Made by a program: the position numbers and the translations under genes. From Paenibacillus luteus (lineage in GTDB: Bacteria; Bacillota; Bacilli; Paenibacillales; Paenibacillaceae), in the NCBI RefSeq assembly GCF_006542765.1, contig NZ_SKCD01000009.1, positions 14,911 through 78,910 of the forward strand: 64,000 nucleotides of DNA, in the 5' to 3' direction. Each line of letters opens with the position of its first letter. The first letter of the stretch is position 1. Under the pieces are notes generated by a model that was given only the letters and a program-made list of their open reading frames with translations, ran no database searches and was not told the origin of the DNA. This document shows, piece after piece, positions 9,361 through 18,234 of the stretch.

Positions 9361-11025
9361 ATGAAGCACAACCTCATTAAGCTAAGCATGGTAATCGTTC
9401 TAGCCATGATCCTGACGCTAGGCCTAGCCGCGTGTACCAAAACGGAGAATAACGAAAATAAGCCGTCCTCGCCGCCTGCGGAAAGTACGCAGCAGCCGCA
9501 AACCGAAACAACGCCGAATCCCGAACAGCCTGCTTGGCAGCTGGATACTAGCCCGGTCGAGCTATCTTGGTTCGTAGGCGCATCCTGGTATGGCCACAGC
9601 TGGGGAGAAAGCCTGACTTCCAAATATGTAACTGAAAAAACTGGCGTCAACGTCAAACTGGAAGTGCCTTCCGGCGAAGCCAACGAGCATATTACTCTAA
9701 TGATGACCTCCGGTAAACTGCCCGACTTAATTTCTATGGGCTCTTGGGAAAACGCTGTCAAAAAGCTATGGGAAGGCGATCATGTGTATGCCTTAAACGA
9801 ATTGGCAGAGCAGTATGATCCCTACTTTTTCAAGGTGGCGGGCGACGGCACATTGAAGTGGTATCGTCAAGAAAATGGCAATACGTATGGCGTTCCGAAT
9901 GATTCCTACAGCCCTAATCTGATGCATGAAACCGGCATGACGGCCGCCAACCAAACCTTTTTGGTAAGAAAAGATCTGTACGAGGAGATGGGCAAGCCGG
10001 ATTTAAGCACGCCGGAGGGCTTTCTGAATGCGCTACAACTGCTGAAGGATAAGTATCCCGAGTATAAAGGCCAACCGATTAGCCCCTTCTTTGCACAGGG
10101 AAATGTTCCTTATGGAATGAGTGAATACCTGCAAAATCTGCTCGCCGTTCCTCATGAAAAGGATGGTAAAGTTTACGACAGAATTACCAATCCGGATTAC
10201 CTCGCTTGGCTGAAAACCTTCCGCACGGCTTACGAGCGCGGGCTGATTAATGTAGATTTCCTGGTAGACTCCGATACGCAAGTAGAGGAAAAAACGAACA
10301 ATGCCCGCTATTTCATGATGATTCGCGAGTGGACGGGAATGACGGCTGTCAATCCAATGCTGGCCGCGAGCGGGAACCCGGATTCATACTATATTGCAGT
10401 CGATGGGCCACAGAACAGCAATGGTGATTCCGCTAAGCTGTTCCCTGGCAACATGGATGGCTGGATGGTCACTATGATCAGCAAATCGACGAAAAACCCT
10501 GAACGAGCGATCCGCTTTCTGACCTATCTGGCCAGCGAAGAAGGGCAAAGGGATTTATTCCTTGGCAAGGAAGGCGAGACGTGGGAAACGGTGAGCGGCA
10601 AGCCTCAGCTGAAGGCTGATATGGCAAAATTGCTTGAAACCGATATCGAGAAGCTGGAAAAAGAATATGGCATTATGGATACCTACTGGATGATGCGAAA
10701 TCCTGTTATTATCAACCAATGGAGACCGGAGAAAGCTCCTGTCATTAAACAAATGGAGGATTTCGCCAATGGCCAAGCCGATATTGATAGCGGCATTTAC
10801 AAAGGCCTAGATCCACTTGGCGACTCAGAAGTAGCGGTATCCTGGGCACGAATTTCCCAAAATTGGGAGGAAGTGCTGCCTGAGCTAATTACGGCTAAGG
10901 ATGAGGCCGCCTTCGATAAAATCTTCGATAATTTTCTTGCCCGCCGCGTAAATTACGGTTTTGACAAGGTAATGGAATATCGCCAAGCCGAATTGGATGT
11001 ACGAAAAGCTAAAATGGCGGAGTAA
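9361..11025 (+). CDS. Extracellular sugar-binding lipoprotein of ABC transporter (LipO-like)
   Basis: A 554-aa solute-binding protein. The lipoprotein signal ends in the lipobox LAAC, with C25 as the lipid-modified cysteine, followed by a Ser/Pro/Thr-rich linker. The mature protein is a type-1 extracellular solute-binding fold (TSGKLPDLISMGSWENAV, LPGNMDGWMVTMISKSTKNP, RAIRFLTYLASEEGQRDL). AAAGGGTG sits about 8 nt before the ATG. It delivers ligand to the permeases at 7457 and 8396. The 80-bp gap to the upstream gene contains no strong terminator, so co-transcription is likely. Its large size is normal for Paenibacillus LipO-like proteins. Confidence 0.93.
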   Translation: MKHNLIKLSMVIVLAMILTLGLAACTKTENNENKPSSPPAESTQQPQTETTPNPEQPAWQLDTSPVELSWFVGASWYGHSWGESLTSKYVTEKTGVNVKLEVPSGEANEHITLMMTSGKLPDLISMGSWENAVKKLWEGDHVYALNELAEQYDPYFFKVAGDGTLKWYRQENGNTYGVPNDSYSPNLMHETGMTAANQTFLVRKDLYEEMGKPDLSTPEGFLNALQLLKDKYPEYKGQPISPFFAQGNVPYGMSEYLQNLLAVPHEKDGKVYDRITNPDYLAWLKTFRTAYERGLINVDFLVDSDTQVEEKTNNARYFMMIREWTGMTAVNPMLAASGNPDSYYIAVDGPQNSNGDSAKLFPGNMDGWMVTMISKSTKNPERAIRFLTYLASEEGQRDLFLGKEGETWETVSGKPQLKADMAKLLETDIEKLEKEYGIMDTYWMMRNPVIINQWRPEKAPVIKQMEDFANGQADIDSGIYKGLDPLGDSEVAVSWARISQNWEEVLPELITAKDEAAFDKIFDNFLARRVNYGFDKVMEYRQAELDVRKAKMAE

Positions 11026-11169
11026 TTATACCTATACTGTATTTGCTGCCGGCTGCCGTAATGGTGGCCGGTATTTCCGGCTTTGCATGCAACTTTGCCA
11101 TTAACGCCTAGTTACCTACCAGCCGGTTTGTAATATATGGTATATTACGGAGGTAGGGAGGGCATTGGC

Positions 11170-13008
11170 ATGAAGTATTTGCTGACGAAAATGAGAAAGC
11201 TTTACCGTAAAGCCCGCATATCCCAAAAGCTGTTTCTGGCCTTTAGCCTAGTCATTGCGATCCCTGCCATTTTGGTATCCTTTCTATTTATCCGTACGCA
11301 GGAGACCCAGCTATACAAGGATGCTATGGCCACCGGCAGCAGCCATGTCGCGCGGCTGAACGAACAGCTGCGCAGCAGAATGGAGATGTTTGAAAACGCT
11401 TCCTCAACTGCGCTTACCCAAAAAGCATTTGTCGATTTTATCCACTCTAATATGCGCGGGGATGGCCTCCGTCTCGTGAAATTTAAACAAAATCAATTTG
11501 AGCAGATGCATAATATCATTGAAAGCCATGAGATAATTAGTGAGCTCAGCTTTTATGTCGATAACCCGAACCTGTTTGAAATTTGGCCCGAAATTTACCA
11601 TTACGACAAGTTTTGGCCGCAGGATTACTGGGAGACTCTTCGGGACGAAGGCGGTGCGGCATACCGCTTGTTTGCTTTTAAGGATGGTGAGCATACGCTT
11701 GCCTATTATCGGCTGGTACGCCTTCAAGGCCAGCAGAACAAGTTTCCTACCGTTATGGAAATTCGTGCCGAGCACAGCGTGTTTTTCAACGACCTGCTGG
11801 AGGAGAGCGGAGGGGATTTCTTTTCGGTCATCATGGACAGAACAAACCCTGCAAATCATGTATACAACCCGCAGCATGTCTTCTCTCAGAACGCCGGGGA
11901 AGGACTGAACGATATTCTGGGCAGCATTTACCAGCAGCTGGATATGCTGCAGCAGAATAGCCCTATTAAGGTGCATGTTGGCGACCAAACTTACTATGCT
12001 CTATACCGTTACATCGCCCCGCTTAACGCTTATGTGGTGGATATTGCCTCCCATCAGGAACTGATGAAGGGTCCGCGCAGTTGGTATGCTTCTGTAGTCG
12101 TCATTGCTTTTTGTGTGCTGCTGCTAATTATGCTTATCGTATCGCATACGACCCGGCGCATTTTCCGCCGATTGGATAGCGTGCTATCTTCCATGCGTCA
12201 GGTGCGGAAAGGCCAATTGGATGCAAAAATCGACATTGGCCTAGATGAACACGAAGCTGGCGACGAAATAGATGAGGTAGCTGTCAGCTACAACAAAATG
12301 CTGGATGAAATCAAACGGCTGATGACGCAGGTCGTGGATAAGCAGCTCATTGCCAAAAACGCCCAGCTGCATTCGCTCCATTCGCAGATTAATTCTCACT
12401 TTTTGTATAATGCGCTGGAATCCATCCGCATGCTGGCAGAGGTTCAGCGCCAGCCCGCGATCGCCGATGCGCTCGTATCGTTAGGCTCGCAGCTGCGCTA
12501 CAGCATGCAATGGCGCAGCGATACCGTTGCCCTCAGCGAGGAGCTTGCCAACATTGAAAGCTATATTAAATTCATCAACTTCATGGAAGGCGGCAGCATT
12601 GTATTGACGGCGGATCTCCCGCAGGAGGTACTTCGCTATGCCATTCCAAAAATGTGCATGCAGCCCATCGTTGAAAATGCGGTTCATCATGCTGCGCCTT
12701 TAGGCGGCAGCGTACACATTCAAATGACTGTACGAGTAGAGAATGACAGCCTATTGCTCATTGAAATACGAGATGACGGTGCAGGCGTTGACCCGGAGAT
12801 GCTGGCTAGCTTGCAGTCTGTGCTGAGCGGCGATTCAGATACGCCAATCGTAACCAGCAAAAACGGGCTGGGCCTCGAAAACGTGCATAAGCGGCTACAG
12901 CTTCATTATGGCAAGGGCTGCGGTCTTTCGATCGACAGCGTGCAGGGCGCCTATACCTGTGTAACCTTACGCTTGCCTTGGGAAAATGTGAATCTGGGAG
13001 GATGGTAG
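11170..13008 (+). CDS. Sensor histidine kinase, YesM type
   Basis: A 612-aa membrane kinase. TM1 near residues 20-42 (LFLAFSLVIAIPAILVSFLF), an extracytoplasmic sensor of about 250 residues, TM2 (WYASVVVIAFCVLLLIMLIV), a HAMP linker, then a His_kinase domain with phospho-acceptor H410 in SQINSHFLYNALE. The ATPase domain has the N box QPIVENAVHHA and the G boxes DDGAGVDPE and GLGLENVHKRL. The ATG at 11170 with GGGAGGG 7 nt upstream is preferred to an ATG at 11137. It pairs with the response regulator that begins 3 nt after its stop. It probably senses sugar or the loaded binding protein of the upstream transporter. Confidence 0.93.
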   Translation: MKYLLTKMRKLYRKARISQKLFLAFSLVIAIPAILVSFLFIRTQETQLYKDAMATGSSHVARLNEQLRSRMEMFENASSTALTQKAFVDFIHSNMRGDGLRLVKFKQNQFEQMHNIIESHEIISELSFYVDNPNLFEIWPEIYHYDKFWPQDYWETLRDEGGAAYRLFAFKDGEHTLAYYRLVRLQGQQNKFPTVMEIRAEHSVFFNDLLEESGGDFFSVIMDRTNPANHVYNPQHVFSQNAGEGLNDILGSIYQQLDMLQQNSPIKVHVGDQTYYALYRYIAPLNAYVVDIASHQELMKGPRSWYASVVVIAFCVLLLIMLIVSHTTRRIFRRLDSVLSSMRQVRKGQLDAKIDIGLDEHEAGDEIDEVAVSYNKMLDEIKRLMTQVVDKQLIAKNAQLHSLHSQINSHFLYNALESIRMLAEVQRQPAIADALVSLGSQLRYSMQWRSDTVALSEELANIESYIKFINFMEGGSIVLTADLPQEVLRYAIPKMCMQPIVENAVHHAAPLGGSVHIQMTVRVENDSLLLIEIRDDGAGVDPEMLASLQSVLSGDSDTPIVTSKNGLGLENVHKRLQLHYGKGCGLSIDSVQGAYTCVTLRLPWENVNLGGW

Positions 13009-13011
13009 GGC

Positions 13012-14583
13012 ATGATCAATATTCTGATTGTCGATGATCAAAAGCACATACGCGATGGCCTGCAGGCCATGCTGCGCCAATTTCCACTGCAGCTTGATAC
13101 CATTTACTGTGCGGCAAACGGCATTGAGGCATTGCACCTATTACGTCAGCATAACATTCAACTGGTCATTACCGATATTATGATGCCGGATATGGACGGG
13201 CTGGCGCTTATGGCCCAAACCAAAGAAGAGCAGATTAAAGTGGATTATCTGATAATCAGCGGTTATAGTGACTTTGCCTATGCCCAAAAAGCCATTGGAT
13301 TGGGTGCAAAAGGCTACCTGCTCAAGCCGGTAAAACGGGAGGACCTGCAAACCGCGGTTGAGCATGTTGGACAGGAGATCAAGGCGCGTCAGGCGCTCTC
13401 CCGCAATATGGAACATATGTCCCGCCGCGCCGAGGAGACCGACCGCAAGGAGCTTTGCATGTTTATGCAAGGCGCGGTAAACGATGAGGCATGGATTCAC
13501 CAGATTCAGCAGCAAAACCCAAAACTATGGCACAATTATCGGCTGGTCCTGCTTCGGGAAGAACTATGGATAAACCAGCCTGGGGCAGACAGCGCCCATA
13601 GCATTAAATCTATTGCTTACCGTGTATATGGCAGTCAGGGATATCTATGCCTACAGCACCGGCCATACCTAATTCTTGCAGTTGATGCGGCCATAGATAC
13701 GAATGTGCTGCCTGCCGCACTCAAGGCAAGCCAGATCGATGCCACAGCAGCTATGACCGGCCCACAGCATGGCCTAAAGGGGCTGCCAAGCAGCTACACA
13801 CAAGCATTGGAGCTATATCGCCATAGCTACCTTTTTCCGGATAAGCGCTGTATCCTGCCCGTGCAAATTGAGCGTCTGGAACAGCAATGGGAAATTCCTT
13901 ATGAGGAGCTCTATGCATTATTTCAATTGATCGGCACCAAAAACAGCGGCAAAATCGCCCAAGGGATATCTGCGCTATTCCACAAAAACATCCTGCAGCG
14001 CTATCACATAAGGTACACGCAGCAGCTATGCGGCGCGACGGTGCAAATGCTGGAGGAATATGAGCGGGTCATCCGCCCCTACATGGGCGAAGAGGCGCTT
14101 GATATTGAATGCTTGCGTAATCTATTCGATTATCCGGGCATTCGTGATTATATTCAGGCGCTCCAGCAACAGCTGCTGAGGCTAAACCAGTTTTACTATG
14201 ACTATAAATGCAGCTATCGCAAAACGCAGGACTTGAACGAAGCCATCCGTTTTATACACGAATGTTACCATAAGCCGCTGGACCTTGCGATGGTATCCAA
14301 CCATGTATCGCTGAATTATGCCTATTTTTCAAACCTGTTCAAAAAGAATATCGGCAAAGGCTTCGCAGAATATCTGCGTGATGTACGTCTGGATAAAGCT
14401 CGCCGGCTGCTGGCCGAAACCGATCATAAAATTATCGAGGTAGCCACCATGGTGGGATATGAAAGCTACAAGAGCTTTACACGGGCATTTCGGGATGTCA
14501 TGGATATGCAGCCCACGGAGTACCGCCAGCTCATGCGGCGAAAGCTTGAAAGAGAAGGGAAATTCCAGAATACCGCGCTGTAA
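13012..14583 (+). CDS. Response regulator with AraC-type DNA-binding domain, YesN type
   Basis: A 523-aa cytoplasmic regulator. The receiver domain has the acidic pair in LIVDDQ, phospho-acceptor D55 in ITDIMMPDMDG and the conserved lysine in YLLKPVKRED. A variable middle region is followed by a C-terminal AraC double helix-turn-helix (LDLAMVSNHVSLNYAYFSNL; KIIEVATMVGYESYKSFTRA). It starts 3 nt after the kinase stop, with GGGAGG about 10 nt upstream, so the pair is translationally close. It likely controls the ABC operon upstream and the GH16 gene downstream, whose upstream regions share a motif (7388-7409 and 14637-14665). Confidence 0.93.
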   Translation: MINILIVDDQKHIRDGLQAMLRQFPLQLDTIYCAANGIEALHLLRQHNIQLVITDIMMPDMDGLALMAQTKEEQIKVDYLIISGYSDFAYAQKAIGLGAKGYLLKPVKREDLQTAVEHVGQEIKARQALSRNMEHMSRRAEETDRKELCMFMQGAVNDEAWIHQIQQQNPKLWHNYRLVLLREELWINQPGADSAHSIKSIAYRVYGSQGYLCLQHRPYLILAVDAAIDTNVLPAALKASQIDATAAMTGPQHGLKGLPSSYTQALELYRHSYLFPDKRCILPVQIERLEQQWEIPYEELYALFQLIGTKNSGKIAQGISALFHKNILQRYHIRYTQQLCGATVQMLEEYERVIRPYMGEEALDIECLRNLFDYPGIRDYIQALQQQLLRLNQFYYDYKCSYRKTQDLNEAIRFIHECYHKPLDLAMVSNHVSLNYAYFSNLFKKNIGKGFAEYLRDVRLDKARRLLAETDHKIIEVATMVGYESYKSFTRAFRDVMDMQPTEYRQLMRRKLEREGKFQNTAL

Positions 14584-14636
14584 ATTCGGAAATTAGCCGG
14601 CTTGAACAAGCCATTATATTCAAAAGCCAAAAAATT

Positions 14637-14665
14637 GGGTCAGAACAAAAACAAATGGACCTTTT
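14637..14665. promoter_or_regulatory. Shared upstream motif, copy 2 (secreted GH16 gene)
   Basis: GGGTCA, then CAAAAA, then ATGGACCTTTT, matching the blocks and order of the motif at 7388-7409 with extra spacing. Candidate response-regulator site. Confidence 0.4.
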
Positions 14666-14671
14666 CAGCTG

Positions 14672-14694
14672 TTTATTCTATTCGATAGAATAAA
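14672..14694. promoter_or_regulatory. Perfect AT-rich inverted repeat upstream of GH16 gene
   Basis: Arms TTTATTCTAT (14672-14681) and ATAGAATAAA (14685-14694) around a 3-nt TCG centre. It lies 12 bp before the cre-like box, a position fitting an operator. There is no T-run after it, so it is unlikely to be a terminator. Confidence 0.5.
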
Positions 14695-14706
14695 GGTACA
14701 CTCCAA

Positions 14707-14720
14707 TGTAAGCGGTTTCC
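14707..14720. promoter_or_regulatory. cre-like box (CcpA catabolite repression)
   Basis: TGTAAGCGGTTTCC matches 13 of 14 positions of the cre consensus TGWAANCGNTNWCA. Position fits carbon catabolite repression of the glucanase gene. Confidence 0.55.
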
Positions 14721-14870
14721 TTCAAACTCACACCGAACCAAACACCCACAATTAGAAGGGCCCGCTGGTCCGAGCCAACCCGCTTCGGGCTTCACAAGAG
14801 ACCTATCCGTTTTGGACCACTCTTTGACGTATAGGCTTGGGGGAAACCATTTTATTGAAGGAGGACAATA

Positions 14871-17498
14871 ATGAAAAGTGTTCACAATCCGGAGCAACGG
14901 TTTAAGCAAAAGGTCCTGAGCTTGTTCTTGGCGGTAGCGATGATGGCGAGCGTTGGTCTATTGCCATTTTCAAAAATTCAAACCGTCGAGGCAGCAGGCA
15001 CCACCGTTACCTCCATGGCTTACTTCTCGGCAGCAGACGGGCCGGTCATCTCAAAATCTGGGGTCGGGCAAGCGAGTTACGGTTTTGTCATGCCTGTATT
15101 CAACGGAGGTTCCGCTACCTGGAACGATGTTTCCGATGACGTAGGCGTAAATGTGAAGGTGGGCGGCAACTGGGTCAATATTGACAGTGCCAGCGGCTTT
15201 GTCTATAACCAAAACTGGGGGCACTGGAGCGATAGCGGCACTTACGGCTATTGGTTCACTCTCTCCGCAACAACGGAAATTCAGCTATTCTCCAAGGCTA
15301 ATAGCGCCACGCTCAACTACACGCTTGTATTTCAAAATATAAACAAAACAACGATCACTGCTATGGCACCCACGCAAGGGCCGCAGCTTACCGCAGGCTT
15401 CACAGGCGGCGTAGGCTTTACCTATCCAACCTTTAACAATAATCCGGCTATTATTTATGAAGCCGTAGCGGATGATTTGAAGGTGTCTGTAAAACCCGTA
15501 AACAGCAGCACTTGGATTGATATTAACAATAATGCAGCTAGCGGCTGGATCTATGATAGCAACTTCGGCCAATTCACCGAAGGAGGCGGCGGCTTCTGGT
15601 TTACCGTGACGGAGTCGATCAACGTTAAGCTTGAATCGAAGACCTCGTCGGCTAACGTCATTTATACCATAACCTTTAATCAACCCGTAAGAAACTCATT
15701 CGTTCTTACTCCTTACGACGGAACAACCTTTACAGCGGACGCGAAAGGCGTCATTGGCATACCTCTGCCTAAAATTGATGGAGGCGCACCCATAGGCACC
15801 GAGCTTGGAAAGTTTATCTACCAAATTAACATCAATGGGCAATGGGTAGACATGGCGAATTCCAGCCAGAGCGGATTTTCATACTCGGGCAATGGCTACA
15901 ATACCATGTCCGATGCCAATCAGTGGGGATATTGGGCCGACTATATCTATGGCCTTTGGTTCCAGCCCGTCCAAGTGAATATGCAAATTCGGATCGGCTA
16001 CCCATTGAACGGGCAGGCAGGCGGAAGTGTAGGAAGCAATTTCGTGAACTATACCTTTATCGGGAACCCGGATGCTCCCCGTCCGGATGTATCCGATCAT
16101 GACGATGTGGCAATCGGTACCCCAAGCGATCCAGCCATTGCCGGCATGAATCTGATCTGGCAGGATGAATTTAACGGTACAGCGCTCGATACGAACAAAT
16201 GGAACTATGAAACCGGCTATTATATCGGTAACGATCCCAACAGCTGGGGCTGGGGCAATGCGGAGCTGGAGCACTATACAAATAGTACGCAAAATGTATT
16301 TGTCCAAGATGGAAAGCTGAATATTCGGGCGTTGAACGATCCGAAATCGTTCCCGCAGGATCCAAGCCGGTATGCTCAATACTCCTCAGGCAAAATAAAT
16401 ACCAAAGACCATTTATCCTTCCAGTACGGCAGAGTGGATATTCGCGCTAAGCTGCCAACAGGCAATGGCGTCTGGCCAGCGCTCTGGATGCTTCCAGAAG
16501 ATTCGGCTTATGGCGCATGGGCAGCATCCGGTGAAATTGATATTATGGAAGCCAAAGGACGCTTGCCAGGCACAACTAGCGGCGCCGTACACTTTGGCGG
16601 ACAATGGCCAGTGAATCGATATATTGCCGGGGAATACCATTTCTCGGAAGGGCAAACCTTTGCCAATGATTATCATGTGTATACGATAATTTGGGAAGAG
16701 GATAACATCAAATGGTACGTGGATGGCGAGTTCTTCTTTAAAGTTTCCCGAAACCAATGGTATTCCGTAGCCGCACCCAACAACCCAAACGCTCCTTTTG
16801 ATCAGCCTTTCTACATCATTATGAATCTGGCGATCGGCGGGCACTTTGATGGAGGTCTAGCTCCGAGCCCTGCTGATATCCCGGCAACCATGCTGGTGGA
16901 TTATGTACGGGTGTATAAAGAAAACGGCGGCCAGAATCCTACGAACGTTCCTGTTACCGGCGTGACCTTAAATCAAAGCGCTGCACAGCTGCAAGTAGGA
17001 CAGAATGTGCAGTTAAACGCCATTGTTGCCCCTTCTAATGCTACGAATAAACAAGTCACTTGGAGCGTCTCAAACACCAGCATCGCTTCCGTAAATCAGA
17101 ACGGTGTCGTGACGGGGCTCGCCCCAGGCACGGCAACGGTTACGGCTACAACCGCCGACGGCAACAAAACAGCCAGCTCTACCATCACGGTTGTACCCGC
17201 GCCATCAACGGTTATCGTCATTGGCGATGCCGTGCGGGGCCTGAAAAAAGCAGGCAATAACTTGACGTTTTACGTAAATGGCGCAACCTTTGCCGATTTG
17301 CACTACAAAATAAATAACGGTGCACAGCAAAACGTAGCGATGACTTCGGCAGGGAACGGCAACTATACCTACCCTGTAAACAACCTGCAATCTGGGGATA
17401 CCGTAGAATACTTCTTCACCTATAATCCAGGACAAGGAGCGCTGGATACCCCATGGCTCACCTATATTCATGGGGTAACCCAAGGAACACCAGAGTAA
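14871..17498 (+). CDS. Secreted multidomain GH16 beta-1,3-glucanase with BIG2 and CBM56-like modules
   Basis: An 875-aa extracellular enzyme. Signal peptide about residues 1-42 (core LSLFLAVAMMASVGLLPF, cleavage near VEAAG). Residues about 43-415 are three related beta-sandwich repeats, each with a WG.W / YGYWF-type aromatic strand. The GH16 domain spans about 426-685; the motif GEIDIMEAKGR gives catalytic E555 and E560. A BIG2 Ig-like domain follows (about 695-773; ATVTATTADGNKTAS), then a C-terminal domain of about 90 residues (782-873; GLKKAGNNLTFYVNG, LQSGDTVEYFFTYNPG) resembling CBM56, a beta-1,3-glucan binder. AAGGAGG lies 6 nt before the ATG. It probably releases laminari-oligosaccharides for the upstream importer. 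A cre-like box and operator-like repeat precede it. Confidence 0.93.
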   Translation: MKSVHNPEQRFKQKVLSLFLAVAMMASVGLLPFSKIQTVEAAGTTVTSMAYFSAADGPVISKSGVGQASYGFVMPVFNGGSATWNDVSDDVGVNVKVGGNWVNIDSASGFVYNQNWGHWSDSGTYGYWFTLSATTEIQLFSKANSATLNYTLVFQNINKTTITAMAPTQGPQLTAGFTGGVGFTYPTFNNNPAIIYEAVADDLKVSVKPVNSSTWIDINNNAASGWIYDSNFGQFTEGGGGFWFTVTESINVKLESKTSSANVIYTITFNQPVRNSFVLTPYDGTTFTADAKGVIGIPLPKIDGGAPIGTELGKFIYQININGQWVDMANSSQSGFSYSGNGYNTMSDANQWGYWADYIYGLWFQPVQVNMQIRIGYPLNGQAGGSVGSNFVNYTFIGNPDAPRPDVSDHDDVAIGTPSDPAIAGMNLIWQDEFNGTALDTNKWNYETGYYIGNDPNSWGWGNAELEHYTNSTQNVFVQDGKLNIRALNDPKSFPQDPSRYAQYSSGKINTKDHLSFQYGRVDIRAKLPTGNGVWPALWMLPEDSAYGAWAASGEIDIMEAKGRLPGTTSGAVHFGGQWPVNRYIAGEYHFSEGQTFANDYHVYTIIWEEDNIKWYVDGEFFFKVSRNQWYSVAAPNNPNAPFDQPFYIIMNLAIGGHFDGGLAPSPADIPATMLVDYVRVYKENGGQNPTNVPVTGVTLNQSAAQLQVGQNVQLNAIVAPSNATNKQVTWSVSNTSIASVNQNGVVTGLAPGTATVTATTADGNKTASSTITVVPAPSTVIVIGDAVRGLKKAGNNLTFYVNGATFADLHYKINNGAQQNVAMTSAGNGNYTYPVNNLQSGDTVEYFFTYNPGQGALDTPWLTYIHGVTQGTPE

Positions 17499-17577
17499 AT
17501 CAGGCAGCGCTGGCCAGATAATATCTTTGCTGGACCTGCTTTGGAGGAACACGGGGGACTAGATCATAGGATCTCTA

Positions 17578-17617
17578 ACAGGCGAGGGGAATATTCCCTC
17601 GCCTGTCCTATTGTTTT
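17578..17617 (+). terminator. Rho-independent terminator of the secreted GH16 gene
   Basis: ACAGGCGAGGG and CCCTCGCCTGT form an 11-bp stem (17578-17606, small AT-rich loop) followed by CCTATTGTTTTT, 79 bp after the stop. Confidence 0.9.
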
Positions 17618-17769
17618 TCCTCCGATTACTTTTTTGTCCATTAATATTAAAAATATGGAAGGAGAATTCGATATTATAAATAGAAGAGTAAAGCCATTCG
17701 GCTGCCTATTTTGGAACCGTCCAAATTAACGATTCGCTAAACCGTCTTCTCGCAGATCAACCCTCTGAG

Positions 17770-18234
17770 GTGAAGGAGGCTGTGTACGGCATCATTCAGT
17801 CCAACTTCATTAACGACTTATCCGGTGAAGAAGAACGGGCAGCGTTATTAGAATTGGGGCTTACTCAAGCTCAGTACCTTGCAGACAACTACATGAAAGA
17901 GAATGAAGCGGCACAATCTATGGATACGATTAGTCAGATTGGAGACATCTCCAAAACAAGAACCGTAGACCCGGATACTAAAGCAGTTCATTACGAAACG
18001 CCGCCGCAAAGGCCTCTTGGCGCTCCAGAAGAATATATTAGCTTAACGGATATGATGCGAAGATTCGAACCCGAAACGCTGGACAAGCTTCAAGGAGCTA
18101 TTGTGAACGGGAAAGACTGGAATAGCATTTTGCAAACCTTTGCTAAGAAAGCATCAACGAATAAGGATCGGGTGAAGGAATATAGAGAGGAAGAAGCAGC
18201 TCGCTGCAAGATGGGACGACGAGCAAATCGCTGA
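17770..18234 (+). pseudogene. Frame-disrupted gene, N-terminal helical part
   Basis: A 154-codon frame from a GTG, but the protein-like sequence begins before it: the same frame reads AAYFGTVQINDSLNRLLADQ from 17701, with only a stop further up (17689). A short frame from ATG 17655 (MEGEFDIINRRVKPFG) breaks off at the same place, suggesting a frameshift near 17698. At the 3' end the sequence turns into an unlikely basic tail (ARCKMGRRANR), while the next frame continues a plausible helix from about 18182. The product is alpha-helical, charged and without signal peptide. It probably was one gene with the pentapeptide-repeat frame that follows. Function not recognised. Sequencing error is the main alternative to real decay. 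Confidence 0.55.

Larger units (their letters stand above)
14584..14870 (+). promoter_or_regulatory. Regulatory region and long leader of the secreted GH16 gene
   Basis: This 287-bp gap holds in order the shared motif (14637-14665), a perfect inverted repeat (14672-14694), a cre-like box (14707-14720) and about 150 nt of GC-richer leader with complementary blocks (TGGTCC near 14767 and GGACCA near 14815; CCTAT and ATAGG nearer the start). AAGGAGG precedes the ATG. No small gene is supported here. Confidence 0.5.

Noticed and set aside
11026..11136. GCCGGC-rich stretch after the first lipoprotein gene as a terminator
   Set aside because: Complementary blocks are present but no T-run follows, and the kinase gene starts soon after; read-through is as likely.
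15842..16379. Frames on both strands within the secreted GH16 gene
   Set aside because: They lie fully inside a well-supported GH16 coding region in other frames.
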